Assembly: GCA_965267185.1 (NCBI GenBank)
Contig: OZ253937.1
Location: forward strand, 3,906,001 to 3,970,000
Origin: G965267185 sp965267185
GTDB taxonomy: Bacteria > Pseudomonadota > Alphaproteobacteria > UBA6615
Direction: 5' to 3'
Length of the DNA stretch: 64,000 nucleotides
How positions within the stretch are numbered: position 1 is the stretch's first letter; every line of letters begins with the position of its first letter. The notes under the pieces are model-generated. The model ran no database searches. It was not told the origin of the DNA and worked only from the letters and a program-made list of their open reading frames with translations. Shown here in pieces: positions 36,545 through 45,387 of the stretch. A program made the translations under genes and the position numbers.

Positions 36545-37604
36545 CGCGGGAATCGTAGTGGGTGGGCTTGGCGATGTTGGGCATATCGCGCACCACCCAA
36601 TCGGCAATCCAGTCGATCATCCGGTCGAGCGAGACGACCGGATAGCCGAACAGGCCAAGCGCTTTCGCTGGGTTATTGAGCCAACCCGTTGGCGCTTCCT
36701 CGCCGACAATCGTGGGTGTTTTATCGAGCCGCTCGCCGAATGCTTTCGCCAGCCACCGCACGGCGATGGTTTCCGGGCCGGTAACATTGAGCGGTGTCGT
36801 CGGTGTCGTGCAATGGTTCAGCGCGCGTAGCATCTGGCTGTTGGCGTCGCCCTGCCACATGACATTGACGTGGCCCATGGTCACGTCGATGGGCTCGTCT
36901 TGCAGCACCTTGGTCGCAACATCGAACAGCACCCCGTAGCGCATATCGATCGAATAGTTGAGGCGCATCAGGCGGCCCGGTGTCCCGTAGCGGTGCGAGA
37001 AATACTCGAACATCCGCTCCCGGCCGACGCAAGACTGGGCGTACTCGCCGGGCGGGTCGGGCGCTATATCTTCCGTTGCGCCCTGGGAGGTGACCGGTAC
37101 AAACGGATAAACGCAGCCGGTCGAGAACGCTACGATGCGCGACTCACGAAAGGCGTCGGCGACCAGGGCGGGAACGTGGACGTTCATCGCCCAGGTAAGT
37201 TCTTCCGAGCCGCTGGAGCCGAATTTGCGCCCCGCCATGAAGACAATGTTCTTCGCTTTCGGCAGGCCGGCAATCGCGTCGGTGTCGAGCAAATCGGCTC
37301 GTATCGCCTCGATGTTCCAGGATTTTAGCTTGTCTTCGAGGTCCGCCTCGCTGAAACGGGCAACGCCATAGACTGCCTTGTCCGGTGCGGCATTGCGGGC
37401 GAGGCGCGCCAAGGTCGGTCCCATCTTGCCGCCGACGCCAAGCACCATGATATCGCCGTCGAGCGCCGCCAAGTCGTCGATCAACGCTTGGGTAGGCGTC
37501 GCCATAAACGCCTCCACATGCTCGACGTCGTCAAAACGGTCCGGCAAGTCCAACGGGTCGAGCACGGGCGAATTCTGTTTTGAAACCAGCGCGGGCGTTG
37601 CCAT
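36531..37604 (-). CDS. NAD-dependent epimerase/dehydratase family protein
   Basis: The ATG at 37604 (357 residues) is preferred because GGAGG lies 6 bases upstream. The Rossmann motif VLGVGGKMGPTLARLA occurs near residues 56-71, about 50 residues in, so there is an N-terminal extension. An extended short-chain dehydrogenase core follows, though the YxxxK motif is not obvious. It opens the four-gene operon and lies beside a TetR 2-type operator at 37661. A sugar dehydrogenation or epimerisation is likely. Confidence 0.85.
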   Translation of the reverse strand: MATPALVSKQNSPVLDPLDLPDRFDDVEHVEAFMATPTQALIDDLAALDGDIMVLGVGGKMGPTLARLARNAAPDKAVYGVARFSEADLEDKLKSWNIEAIRADLLDTDAIAGLPKAKNIVFMAGRKFGSSGSEELTWAMNVHVPALVADAFRESRIVAFSTGCVYPFVPVTSQGATEDIAPDPPGEYAQSCVGRERMFEYFSHRYGTPGRLMRLNYSIDMRYGVLFDVATKVLQDEPIDVTMGHVNVMWQGDANSQMLRALNHCTTPTTPLNVTGPETIAVRWLAKAFGERLDKTPTIVGEEAPTGWLNNPAKALGLFGYPVVSLDRMIDWIADWVVRDMPNIAKPTHYDSRDGQY

Positions 37605-37660
37605 CACTGTCCTCCGATCGCTAGCCGGCAGCGGCAAAATTGGCGCCGCGGCCCAATTGT

Positions 37661-37675
37661 AACCAAACGGTTGAT
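37661..37675. promoter_or_regulatory. Candidate TetR 2 operator (divergent epimerase/DUF3604)
   Basis: AACCAAACGGTTGAT matches 39969-39983 (AACTAAACGGTTGGT) at 13 of 15 bases. It lies between the divergent epimerase operon (start 37604) and the DUF3604-TetR 2 unit (start 37736), so one site could control both. Confidence 0.6.
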
Positions 37676-37735
37676 AAAAATCGAGACATCTGCGAGCCAG
37701 GCACGTAGGGTTAGGATACGCAAGGCGGAGTGCTC

Positions 37736-39229
37736 ATGTCCGATACTTATTCAATTCTCTTCGGCGATATCCATAACCACAACGCGCTGGGCTACGGCAT
37801 CGGTTCTTTGGAGCGCAGTATCGATATTGCCCGCACTCATTTGGATTTCTTTGCCTTCACCGGTCATTCCAGCTGGCACGACATGGAGGCGATGGAGGGC
37901 GGCCGCGAGCAGCACTGGATCAAAGGTTTCGAGCGCCTGCGCGAAGGATGGCCAAAAGTACAGGCGTTGATTGCCGACGCCAACCGGGCCGATGAATTCG
38001 CCGCATTTCTGGGATTCGAATGGCATTCGAGCTTTTTCGGCGACCAATGCGTGGTGTTTCCGGAAGACAACCGCCCGATGGTGTTTCCCGATCACATCGA
38101 CGAGTTGCGCCGCTTTTGCATGGAAGAAAGCGCTCTCATGATCCCCCACCACTTGGCCTATCCATCAGGGCGGCGGGGCGTGAACTGGGAGGTTTTCAAC
38201 GATAGCTGCACGCCGGTGGTGGAAATCTACTCCGAGCACGGCAATTCGGAAGACGACCGCGGCGCTTATCCGTTTATCAGCCATTCGATGGGGGGACGGC
38301 AAACGTCGAACACGGTCCGGGCCGGTTTGGAAAACGGGTTGCGGTTCGGTTTCGTGGCATCGAGCGACAGCCACAGCGGTTTCCCCGGGGCGTATGGCGA
38401 GGGCATCATGGCCGCGCTGGTTAGCGGCCACGATCGGGCGTCCATTCTCGAAGCGATCAATGCCCGCCGTACCTATGCGCTGACGGGCGACCGCATTTAT
38501 ATCGACTTCAGCGTCGATGGTGCGCCGATGGGCGCCAGTGTTACGGCGGATAAACGGGTGGAAGTCAGCTACGCCGTAGAGGGCCGAGACGAACTCGACG
38601 TCGTGGAAGTTATCCAGGACGGTGCTGTGGTTCACCGCAGCCATCCGCGGCCTGTGGTGCCGCTCGACCAGGCCACGCAGGCGCCGTTCCAACTACGCCT
38701 CGAATGGGGCTGGGGGCCGTGGGGCGACCTTGCCCTGGAACGAATTGCTGATTGGGAGTTCGAAATTCGCGTCGGCAACGGCAACTTGGTGCGCTGGTTC
38801 CCGTGCCTGCAATCGGGACCGTTCGACGAAGACCGCCGGCATCGTTTCCAACCCACCGCCGCTGGCGGCCTCCACGCGGTCTCCTACACCTCCCGCCGTG
38901 GCGCCTTCCGCGAAAACCCCAACCACAGTTTAGTGCTGGAGCTGATGGGTGGCCCCGACACCGAGATCGAACTCGTCTGCAAACGCCCGGTTACGCAAAT
39001 CACCACTGCGACCGTTGCCGAGCTCTTCGCTGGTTCGCTTAATCGGTTTGTCGGGCCCTTTCCCCAGGAAGCCTATCAATGGCACCGGCTTATCCCGCAG
39101 GCGGCCAGTGCGCTGGACGATATATGCACGCTGGATCTACCCGACACGCGCAGCTCGGTCTATCTGCGGGTGCGTCAACAGAACGGCCAGATGGCCTGGG
39201 CCAGTCCGGTATTTATCAATTACGATTAG
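37736..39229 (+). CDS. DUF3604/CehA-like PHP-type metallohydrolase
   Basis: The ATG at 37736 (497 residues) has AAGGCGGAG upstream; a GTG two codons earlier is less likely. FGDIHNHNALGYG near residues 9-21 provides the PHP-type metal ligands, GHSSWHDMEAM follows, and VASSDSHSGFPGAYGEG near 215-230 gives a third metal site. A C-terminal beta-rich part follows. The family includes CehA/McbA carbaryl-type ester or carbamate hydrolases. It precedes tetR 2 by 31 bases in one transcript. Confidence 0.85.
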   Translation: MSDTYSILFGDIHNHNALGYGIGSLERSIDIARTHLDFFAFTGHSSWHDMEAMEGGREQHWIKGFERLREGWPKVQALIADANRADEFAAFLGFEWHSSFFGDQCVVFPEDNRPMVFPDHIDELRRFCMEESALMIPHHLAYPSGRRGVNWEVFNDSCTPVVEIYSEHGNSEDDRGAYPFISHSMGGRQTSNTVRAGLENGLRFGFVASSDSHSGFPGAYGEGIMAALVSGHDRASILEAINARRTYALTGDRIYIDFSVDGAPMGASVTADKRVEVSYAVEGRDELDVVEVIQDGAVVHRSHPRPVVPLDQATQAPFQLRLEWGWGPWGDLALERIADWEFEIRVGNGNLVRWFPCLQSGPFDEDRRHRFQPTAAGGLHAVSYTSRRGAFRENPNHSLVLELMGGPDTEIELVCKRPVTQITTATVAELFAGSLNRFVGPFPQEAYQWHRLIPQAASALDDICTLDLPDTRSSVYLRVRQQNGQMAWASPVFINYD

Positions 39230-39260
39230 GCGGCGATGACATGAAAAACCGAGGATAACG

Positions 39261-39908
39261 GTGGCACAGCGAGCCAAAAACCGCCCCAGTGACGCGCAGC
39301 GCAATCCCGAGTGGACCAAGGCGCAGCTACTCGATGCGGCGCGCTTGGAATTTTCCGAGAAGGGGCTGAGCGGCGCCCGCGTCAACGACATCGCCGAACG
39401 GGCGCGGGTCAACAAACAGCTACTCTACTACTATTTCGGCGACAAGGAGAGCCTCTACGCTGCCGTGCTCAAGCGAGCATATGAAGAGATTCGCGCGCGC
39501 GAAGACGAGCTTAATCTGGCGGAATTGCCGCCGGTGGCGGCGATGAACCGGTTTATCGAATTCACCTTCGACTATCTTACCGACAACCGCTATTTCGTTG
39601 CGTTGTTGATCGACGAAAATTTCCACAAGGCGCGGCACGTGCGCGGGTCGCGCGAACTGCAAGAGGTGCATGCGCGATTGCGGGAGTCCATCGGCGGCAT
39701 TCTCGTCCGCGGCGAGCGGGATGGCGTCTTTCGCGCCGGCATCGACCCGGTCGAGCTGTACATCTCAATCGCGTCGCTCTGCTACTTCTACTACTCGAAC
39801 ATCCACACATTGTCCGCGATTTTTAGCCGCAACTTCTCGGAGCGTTCGGAAGTATCGCACCGCCGCCAGCACGTTATCGACTTTGTGAACGCCTATTTGA
39901 AAGCTTAG
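39261..39908 (+). CDS. TetR-family transcriptional regulator 2
   Basis: The 215-residue regulator starts at GTG. The helix-turn-helix reads KGLSGARVNDIAERARVNKQLLYYYFGDKESLY in two blocks. The ligand domain shares FRAGIDPVELYISI and the RRQHV tail with TetR 1 (FRPGIDPVELYITI, WRQHV), so the two are paralogues. Matching operators lie upstream of its own operon (37661) and of the TTT operon (39969). It probably represses both and responds to a pathway compound. Confidence 0.92.
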   Translation: MAQRAKNRPSDAQRNPEWTKAQLLDAARLEFSEKGLSGARVNDIAERARVNKQLLYYYFGDKESLYAAVLKRAYEEIRAREDELNLAELPPVAAMNRFIEFTFDYLTDNRYFVALLIDENFHKARHVRGSRELQEVHARLRESIGGILVRGERDGVFRAGIDPVELYISIASLCYFYYSNIHTLSAIFSRNFSERSEVSHRRQHVIDFVNAYLKA

Positions 39909-39968
39909 CGGTATGACATCCACCGAGACGGTTGACTCTGCCTCCGTTCAGCCGTTCAATCGCTTATT

Positions 39969-39983
39969 AACTAAACGGTTGGT
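39969..39983. promoter_or_regulatory. Candidate TetR 2 operator before the TTT-1 operon
   Basis: AACTAAACGGTTGGT is the near-copy of 37661-37675. It lies about 130 bases before the tctC start, in a 206-base gap without any gene, and is followed by TACTCT, a poor -10 match. Confidence 0.55.
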
Positions 39984-40114
39984 TACTCTACTGGAGCAGC
40001 TCGGGAGAGCAATCAAGGAAATAACTCGCTGAAATTCGATGGCAGCGCCGAAACATGGCATCGCTCCTTAGCCGTGCCTGTCATTAACAGCCAACAGAAA
40101 AGGAAGAGGGGAAG

Positions 40115-41074
40115 ATGTTTGACCAAATTGGAAGACGTTCATTGCTCGCGGCGGTCGCGGGTGTCGCCATGCTGGCAGTGGCCGGCGATGCGGTCGCGCA
40201 GGCCTATCCGTCGAAACCAATCACCTTTGTCGTGCCATGGCCGGCTGGCGGCCGCACGGACATTGTCGGCCGTATGGTCGCCACCGTTATCGGCAGCGAA
40301 TTGGGCCAACCTGTCGCTGTCGTAAACCGCACCGGCGGACGCGGCGCGGTCGGTACGAAATCTGTGCTCGACGCACCGAAAGACGGTTACACCGTGCTCG
40401 TCACCACGCCAGGTAATCAGATTCTCGGCCCCGTCCACCGGGATGTCGGTTTCGTTCCGAGCGATTTCCGTGGCATCGGCCGGGTGGCTTCCGGTTCGGT
40501 GGTTCTCGCCGCCAATACCGATCAGCCGTTTAGCGACGCCAAGACCCTGATCGACTTCGCGAAGTCGAACCCGGGCCAGGTTTCGTATTCCGGCGTTAAA
40601 AACGTTCTGCCGTGGCTGGCGGCTGAAGCACTTGCCAAACAGGCAGGGCTTTCGTTCAAACATGTTCCGGCGAAGGGCGATGCCGACGCCGTTCCGATGG
40701 CGCTCGGTGGCCACACCAATCTGGTTTCGTCCTCGAGCTTGAACTCGATTGCGTCCCATCTCGAAGCGGGCAAGCTGCGCGCGCTCGTTGTGTTTGCCGA
40801 TACGCGTCTGCCGGAAATCCCCGACGTGCCGACGGCCATCGAACTGGGCTTCAACGTCACCGCCAGCCCGTGGACGGGTATCGCTGTAGCACAAGGCGTG
40901 CCGGAAGACCGTATCGCGGTGCTGCGCGCAGCACTGCAAAAGGTCGTCCAGGACAAGACCTTCCAGAACTTTGCCAAACAGTCGAAGACGACGATTTCCT
41001 ATGCCGATGGCGACGCGTTCGAGGCGCAGTGGAAGCGCGAGTTCGACGCGTTCAAATCCGTCGTCAGCAACTGA
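40115..41074 (+). CDS. tctC: TTT transporter substrate-binding protein (TctC type), system 1
   Basis: The 319-residue periplasmic protein has a signal peptide (RRSLLAAVAGVAMLAVAGDAVAQA, cut near 28) and then YPSKPITFVVPWPAGGRTDIVGR, the Bug/TctC signature that binds carboxylates through the PAGG-x-xD loop. It captures a carboxylic or sugar acid for the TctB/TctA pair that follows. It leads an operon of tctC-tctB-tctA and an enolase-superfamily gene and has a TetR 2-type site upstream. Confidence 0.92.
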   Translation: MFDQIGRRSLLAAVAGVAMLAVAGDAVAQAYPSKPITFVVPWPAGGRTDIVGRMVATVIGSELGQPVAVVNRTGGRGAVGTKSVLDAPKDGYTVLVTTPGNQILGPVHRDVGFVPSDFRGIGRVASGSVVLAANTDQPFSDAKTLIDFAKSNPGQVSYSGVKNVLPWLAAEALAKQAGLSFKHVPAKGDADAVPMALGGHTNLVSSSSLNSIASHLEAGKLRALVVFADTRLPEIPDVPTAIELGFNVTASPWTGIAVAQGVPEDRIAVLRAALQKVVQDKTFQNFAKQSKTTISYADGDAFEAQWKREFDAFKSVVSN

Positions 41075-41091
41075 GTATTTTGTTCTGAACC

Positions 41092-41565
41092 ATGTCTAGT
41101 GGGGGTCGGGACGTTGTTTCAGGTGCTGTCCTGCTCTTGGCCAGCCTCGGCTTACTGTGGATGATTCCCGGCCAAGTCGAGACCCTAGAGGGGCCGAGCC
41201 TGACCCCCGCCTTTGTTCCCAAGGTCATGGCGATTTCGATCGCCGTGCTGGCCGCCGTGCTTTTGGTTCAAGGCGCGATTGCCGTACGGTCTGAGGGCGT
41301 CTCCGTAGCGTCGCCACCGGACCGGACGCGCGGCGCTCTCAACGTATTCATCGTCATTCTTATCGTTGCGGTACAAACTGCGCTGCTGACCCGGCTCGGC
41401 TATTTGGGGGCGACCGGTATAGCCGTGGCGGCGCTGGCGTTTCTTTATGGGCACCGTAGCTGGTGGCAAATCGCTCTCCTGGCGATACTCGCGCCGCCGG
41501 CGATCTTAGTGTTCTTTCGTTATACGATGCTGGTCTTGCTGCCCACCGGCAGTTGGTTCGAATAG
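41092..41565 (+). CDS. tctB: TTT transporter small membrane subunit (TctB type), system 1
   Basis: The 157-residue protein has four hydrophobic segments and the layout of TctB/DUF1468: a short N-terminal segment, PSLTPAFVPKVMAI near 40-53, then the remaining helices. It is 17 bases after tctC and 11 before tctA. It holds the small-subunit role in proton- or sodium-driven uptake. Confidence 0.85.
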   Translation: MSSGGRDVVSGAVLLLASLGLLWMIPGQVETLEGPSLTPAFVPKVMAISIAVLAAVLLVQGAIAVRSEGVSVASPPDRTRGALNVFIVILIVAVQTALLTRLGYLGATGIAVAALAFLYGHRSWWQIALLAILAPPAILVFFRYTMLVLLPTGSWFE

Positions 41566-41576
41566 GCGCGGGTGGG

Positions 41577-43073
41577 ATGGATCAGTTTCTCGTCGGCCTT
41601 TCGCTTATCTTCGAGTTTCAGAACATCGCGTTGATGATCTTGGGTCTCGTCGTCGGCATCGTGATCGGCGCGATCCCTGGCTTGAACGTGCCGCTGGCGG
41701 TAGCGCTGGCGCTGCCGTTTACGTTCAGCTTGCCGCCGCTGGCCGGCCTGTCGATGCTGGTCGGCATCTACAAGGGCGGTACCTATGGTGGCTCTATTTC
41801 GGCGATCCTGATCAACGTTCCCGGGACGCCTGCGGCGGCGGCAACCGCGATGGACGGCAACAAGTTGGCGCGCCGCGGCCAGGCCGGCCGGGCTCTTAAA
41901 TTATCGCTCTACAGCTCGGTATTTGGCGAGTTTGCCAGCGATCTCCTGCTGATCGTTCTGGCGGTACAAATCGCCCGCATCGCGCTCGCCTTCGGCCCCC
42001 ACGAATTCTTCGCGCTGGGGGTGTTCGCGCTCACCATTATCGGGTTGGTGTCGGGCAAGAGCCTGACCCGCGGCCTCATCGCCGGGGCGGCCGGCATTTT
42101 GCTGGCGACGGTCGGGCTCGATCCGATCGAAGGCGAGGTGCGCCTGGCGTTCGGTGTCTATGAGCTCACCGGTGGATTGAAACTGATTGCGTTGATCATC
42201 GGCGCCTTCGCTATTTCCGAAGCGTTGATCCAAGCGGAAGCTCAAGCATCAGGGGCGGCCAAAGCGCATGTGCTCGACGTGTCGAAAGACCGGGCGGCCA
42301 ACCGTCTGTCGTGGCGTGAAATTCGTGGGCTCCTGCCGACGGTGACGCGCGGCGCCGGGATCGGCATGTTTATCGGGGCGGTGCCGGGCATCGGGGCCGC
42401 CATCGCTGCGTTTCTCAGCTACGGCGTTGCCCGCCGGCTGTCGAAGACCCCGGAGCAGTTCGGCGAAGGGGCCCTGGAAGGGGTCGCGGCGGCGGAGAGC
42501 GCCAATAACGGCGTTACCGGCTCGACCCTGATTCCGCTACTGACGCTCGGTATCCCCGGCGACGTGATCACGGCGATTATGCTCGGGGCTCTCACGGTGC
42601 ATGGTTTGATCCCCGGACCGACTCTGTTCCAGCAGCAGGGTGATTTCGTCACCGCCCTGTTTATTGGCATGCTTATCGTGACGTTTCTGCATCTGATCAT
42701 TGGTTACCTGGGGTTGCCGCTATTCATTCGCGCCGTGCGCGTGCCGCCGGGCATCTTGTTTCCGCTGGTGGTGGTGTTGTGCGTCACGGGTACGTTTGTT
42801 GCCACCGCCAACGTGTTCGATGTGTACGTTATGTTGGCGTTCGGCGTGATTGGCTATCTCATGGTCAAATTCGGATTTCCGATTCCGCCATTGTTGATTG
42901 GTTTCATTCTGGCGCCACTTGTCGAGATTTCTCTGCGCCAAGCCATGATATTATCCGACAACAATGTCGCCGACTTTTTCCTCAAACCGGTCAGTGCCGG
43001 TTTCCTGCTGTTGACACTGGTTGTCGTCGTTAGTGTCGCTTGGCAGCGGCTGCGTGAAATGAGATCGCCATGA
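41577..43073 (+). CDS. tctA: TTT transporter large membrane subunit (TctA type), system 1
   Basis: The ATG at 41577 (498 residues) is preferred over an upstream in-frame start inside tctB. Family motifs are clear: GAIPGLNVPLAVALALPFTF near 30-49, YGGSISAILINVPGTPAAAATAMDG near 70-94, and GAVPGIGAAIAAFLSYG with SANNGVTGSTLIPLLTLGIPGD in the middle. About ten to twelve membrane segments form the permease proper. It overlaps the next gene by 4 bases. Confidence 0.93.
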   Translation: MDQFLVGLSLIFEFQNIALMILGLVVGIVIGAIPGLNVPLAVALALPFTFSLPPLAGLSMLVGIYKGGTYGGSISAILINVPGTPAAAATAMDGNKLARRGQAGRALKLSLYSSVFGEFASDLLLIVLAVQIARIALAFGPHEFFALGVFALTIIGLVSGKSLTRGLIAGAAGILLATVGLDPIEGEVRLAFGVYELTGGLKLIALIIGAFAISEALIQAEAQASGAAKAHVLDVSKDRAANRLSWREIRGLLPTVTRGAGIGMFIGAVPGIGAAIAAFLSYGVARRLSKTPEQFGEGALEGVAAAESANNGVTGSTLIPLLTLGIPGDVITAIMLGALTVHGLIPGPTLFQQQGDFVTALFIGMLIVTFLHLIIGYLGLPLFIRAVRVPPGILFPLVVVLCVTGTFVATANVFDVYVMLAFGVIGYLMVKFGFPIPPLLIGFILAPLVEISLRQAMILSDNNVADFFLKPVSAGFLLLTLVVVVSVAWQRLREMRSP

Positions 43074-44197
43074 AAATAGACCGCATCGAACTACTCCCCG
43101 TCGCTTTGCCGTTGGAGATGGTGTTGACATTGCCGCGCGGTGCCTCGCGCACGCCTGCAGAAGGCAAGCAGATCGTGTTGGTCAAGATGACCGCCGATGA
43201 CGGCACGGTCGGTTGGGGCGAGGCCGGTCCGAGCCGGCGCTGGTCGGCCGAGACCACCTATTCCTGCTACACGTCGATCAAACACTATTTGAGCCCCGTC
43301 CTCATCGGCCGCGACCCCTTCGACATTGCCGGCCTGCACGACGCTATGAACACCGAACTCGCGCCGGGCCTCGATCCTGGCCAGCCGATTGCTAAGGCGG
43401 CGATCGACATGGCGGCGCACGATCTCATCTGCAAAAAGCTCAACATCAACCTGCAGACGTGGCTGGGCGCCAAGCGGAGCGACCGGGTGGAGTTGTCTTA
43501 TCTGGTCTCGGCGCCCGATCCAGATGCGATTGCCAAGGTGGTTGCGCAGGGGCTGAGCGAAGGGTTCCGCGCCTTCAAGGTGAAGGTCGGTCATGATCCC
43601 AGCGTCGACATCGACAATGTGCGCGCGGCCATGGCGGCAGCGGAAGGTTGCGTTGTGTGGCCCGATGCCAACCAAGGTTATGACCTCGACCGGGCGTTGC
43701 GAGCCGCACGCGCGTTCGAGGATCTCGGCATCGAGCTGTTCGAGCAGCCGATCCCAATGACCGATGTCGCCGGCATGCGCAAGCTGCTCGCTTCTACGTC
43801 GATGAATATCTCTCTCGATGAGGCGGCGATGGGCCTGCCCTACGTGATCGAGCTGCTGCGCCGCGATGCGGTGGAGGGGCTGGTCTGCAAAGTGCAGAAA
43901 GTGGGAGGTATCCATTATGCGCGCCAGCTGTGCGATCTTGCGCGCAACGCGGGCCTTAAGCTCATCGGGTCTGGGCTGATGGATGCGCCAATCGGTTTCG
44001 CCGCATCGGTCCATGTTTTCGCGGCGTACGGCATCGATTATCCGGCGGACCTCAACGGGCCGCAGCATTTGGGCGATGACTATGTGGCGGAGCCGCTCCC
44101 CATGGAAGGGCAGACCGCGCTGGTGCCCGACAAGCCCGGCCTCGGTGTGGTGATGGACGACGGCAAAATCGCCAAATATGCCCTCGCGCTCGACTAG
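43070..44197 (+). CDS. Mandelate racemase/muconate lactonizing enzyme family protein
   Basis: The 375-residue enolase-superfamily enzyme has the catalytic K-x-K (FKVKVGHDP), metal ligands in WPDANQGYD (Asp), LFEQPIP (Glu) and ISLDEAAM (Asp/Glu), and a final Lys in LVCKVQKVGG, the MLE-subgroup set. It abstracts a proton next to a carboxylate. Translational coupling to tctA suggests it acts on the imported acid: lactonisation, racemisation or dehydration. The YLVSAPD segment is the usual start of the barrel. Confidence 0.9.
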   Translation: MKIDRIELLPVALPLEMVLTLPRGASRTPAEGKQIVLVKMTADDGTVGWGEAGPSRRWSAETTYSCYTSIKHYLSPVLIGRDPFDIAGLHDAMNTELAPGLDPGQPIAKAAIDMAAHDLICKKLNINLQTWLGAKRSDRVELSYLVSAPDPDAIAKVVAQGLSEGFRAFKVKVGHDPSVDIDNVRAAMAAAEGCVVWPDANQGYDLDRALRAARAFEDLGIELFEQPIPMTDVAGMRKLLASTSMNISLDEAAMGLPYVIELLRRDAVEGLVCKVQKVGGIHYARQLCDLARNAGLKLIGSGLMDAPIGFAASVHVFAAYGIDYPADLNGPQHLGDDYVAEPLPMEGQTALVPDKPGLGVVMDDGKIAKYALALD

Positions 44198-44321
44198 CCT
44201 GACGAGCGATTGCGTGTGGCTTAATTAGATTAGCTACGTCGGCTTGCGACGGCGATCCATAAACAGTTTTCAACAAATGGTTTGACCGGCATAGCTCTTT
44301 GGCATTAGCCTGCCCGTAATG

Positions 44322-44335
44322 TGCATTCGAATGCA
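44322..44335. promoter_or_regulatory. LacI-like operator before the TTT-2 operon
   Basis: TGCATTCGAATGCA is a perfect 14-base palindrome with a central CG, as in LacI-family operators. The longer stretch 44318-44337 matches 54918-54937 (reverse strand) at 19 of 20 bases. It lies about 30 bases before the tctC start. Confidence 0.65.
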
Positions 44336-44365
44336 TATATACAAACGCCATGGGAGGCAAATGCT

Positions 44366-45307
44366 ATGAGAAAGAGTTTAGTAGGCTTGGCTGGGCTTAC
44401 CGCCGGGTTGATGGTCGCCGCCACGTCCGCGTTGGCGGAGTATCCGGAGCGCACCATTCAGATGATGATCCCGTTCGGCGCTGGCGGCGGCACTGACGTT
44501 CCGGGCCGTTTCTTCGCTGCCGAGATGGAAAAAATCCTCGGCCAGAATATTGTGGTGTCGAATGTGAGCGGTGCGGGGGGCACCGTTGGCGCGACCCAAC
44601 TATCGAAAGCCAAGCCCGACGGTTACAGCCTCGGTTTCATGCCGGTCGGTACGACGACGACCCAACCGCATTTGAAGAAAACCAGCTACAATGACGGCTC
44701 ATGGGTGCCGATTTGCATGGTCTCTCAGGGACCGTTCTACCTGGTCGTCCACAAAGATTCGCCAATGAAATCGCTCGACGACTACGTAAATCGGGCGAAG
44801 TCGGGCGATTTGAAATTTGCCGGTGCAGGGCCGGGATCGATGGCGCACGTATCCCAGCTAACGCTCGACAAGAAGCTGGGCATCACCACGCGTTACATTC
44901 CCACCAAGGGCGGCGGCGCCATCGCGACGGAAATCGACGGTAAGCGGGCCGATGCCACAACCTGGTTCTCGGATTTCGACACCAAGTTCGGCTGGCGGGC
45001 GCTGGCCATCTTGAACGATCAGCGGTCTGCCGAGCATCCCGACGTGCCGACGCTCAAGGAACTTGGCTTCGACGTGAACGTGTCGGTCTGGTTCGGTTTC
45101 TTCGCGCCTGCCGGCACGCCGGACGATGTCGTCGGCAAGCTTTCGAGCGCTTGCGGGCAAGCGGTGGCGACCGCTTCCTTCAAGGAGAACATGACGAAAG
45201 CGAAGCGCGCGGTTGTCTATAAGCCGACAAGCGAGTTCGGGCCTTTCTTCAGAGAGGCGTTCAAACTCAACGGCGAACTGCTTCGCGAAGCTGGACTGGT
45301 TAAGTAA
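44366..45307 (+). CDS. tctC: TTT transporter substrate-binding protein (TctC type), system 2
   Basis: The ATG at 44366 (313 residues) follows GGGAGG (44352-44357) at good spacing; earlier in-frame starts lie within the operator. A signal peptide (LVGLAGLTAGLMVAATSALA, cut near 25) and YPERTIQMMIPFGAGGGTDVPGR identify a TctC/Bug protein. It is separated from tctB2 by an 81-base gap with a strong hairpin. The ligand is probably a sugar acid if it feeds the Ula-like cluster (inference). Confidence 0.92.
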   Translation: MRKSLVGLAGLTAGLMVAATSALAEYPERTIQMMIPFGAGGGTDVPGRFFAAEMEKILGQNIVVSNVSGAGGTVGATQLSKAKPDGYSLGFMPVGTTTTQPHLKKTSYNDGSWVPICMVSQGPFYLVVHKDSPMKSLDDYVNRAKSGDLKFAGAGPGSMAHVSQLTLDKKLGITTRYIPTKGGGAIATEIDGKRADATTWFSDFDTKFGWRALAILNDQRSAEHPDVPTLKELGFDVNVSVWFGFFAPAGTPDDVVGKLSSACGQAVATASFKENMTKAKRAVVYKPTSEFGPFFREAFKLNGELLREAGLVK

Positions 45308-45336
45308 CTTTTCGTTTGATCCTCCCTCTCGATACC

Positions 45337-45366
45337 GGTGGTCCGCCTTCTCGCGGGCGGACCACC
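45337..45366 (+). repeat. Strong hairpin between tctC2 and tctB2
   Basis: GGTGGTCCGCC and GGCGGACCACC form an 11-base-pair stem with an 8-base loop. No T-tract follows, so it is not a classic terminator. It should protect the 3' end of tctC2 mRNA or reduce read-through, favouring excess binding protein. Confidence 0.7.
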
Positions 45367-45387
45367 TCTCTTGGGACGTGACAACCG

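Noticed and set aside
43091..44068. 325-codon minus-strand frame
   Set aside because: It lies wholly opposite the enolase-superfamily gene, whose catalytic residues are intact. It is a GC-rich antisense shadow.
45337..45366. Hairpin as a Rho-independent terminator
   Set aside because: No T-tract follows, and tctB2 and tctA2 would have no other evident promoter.
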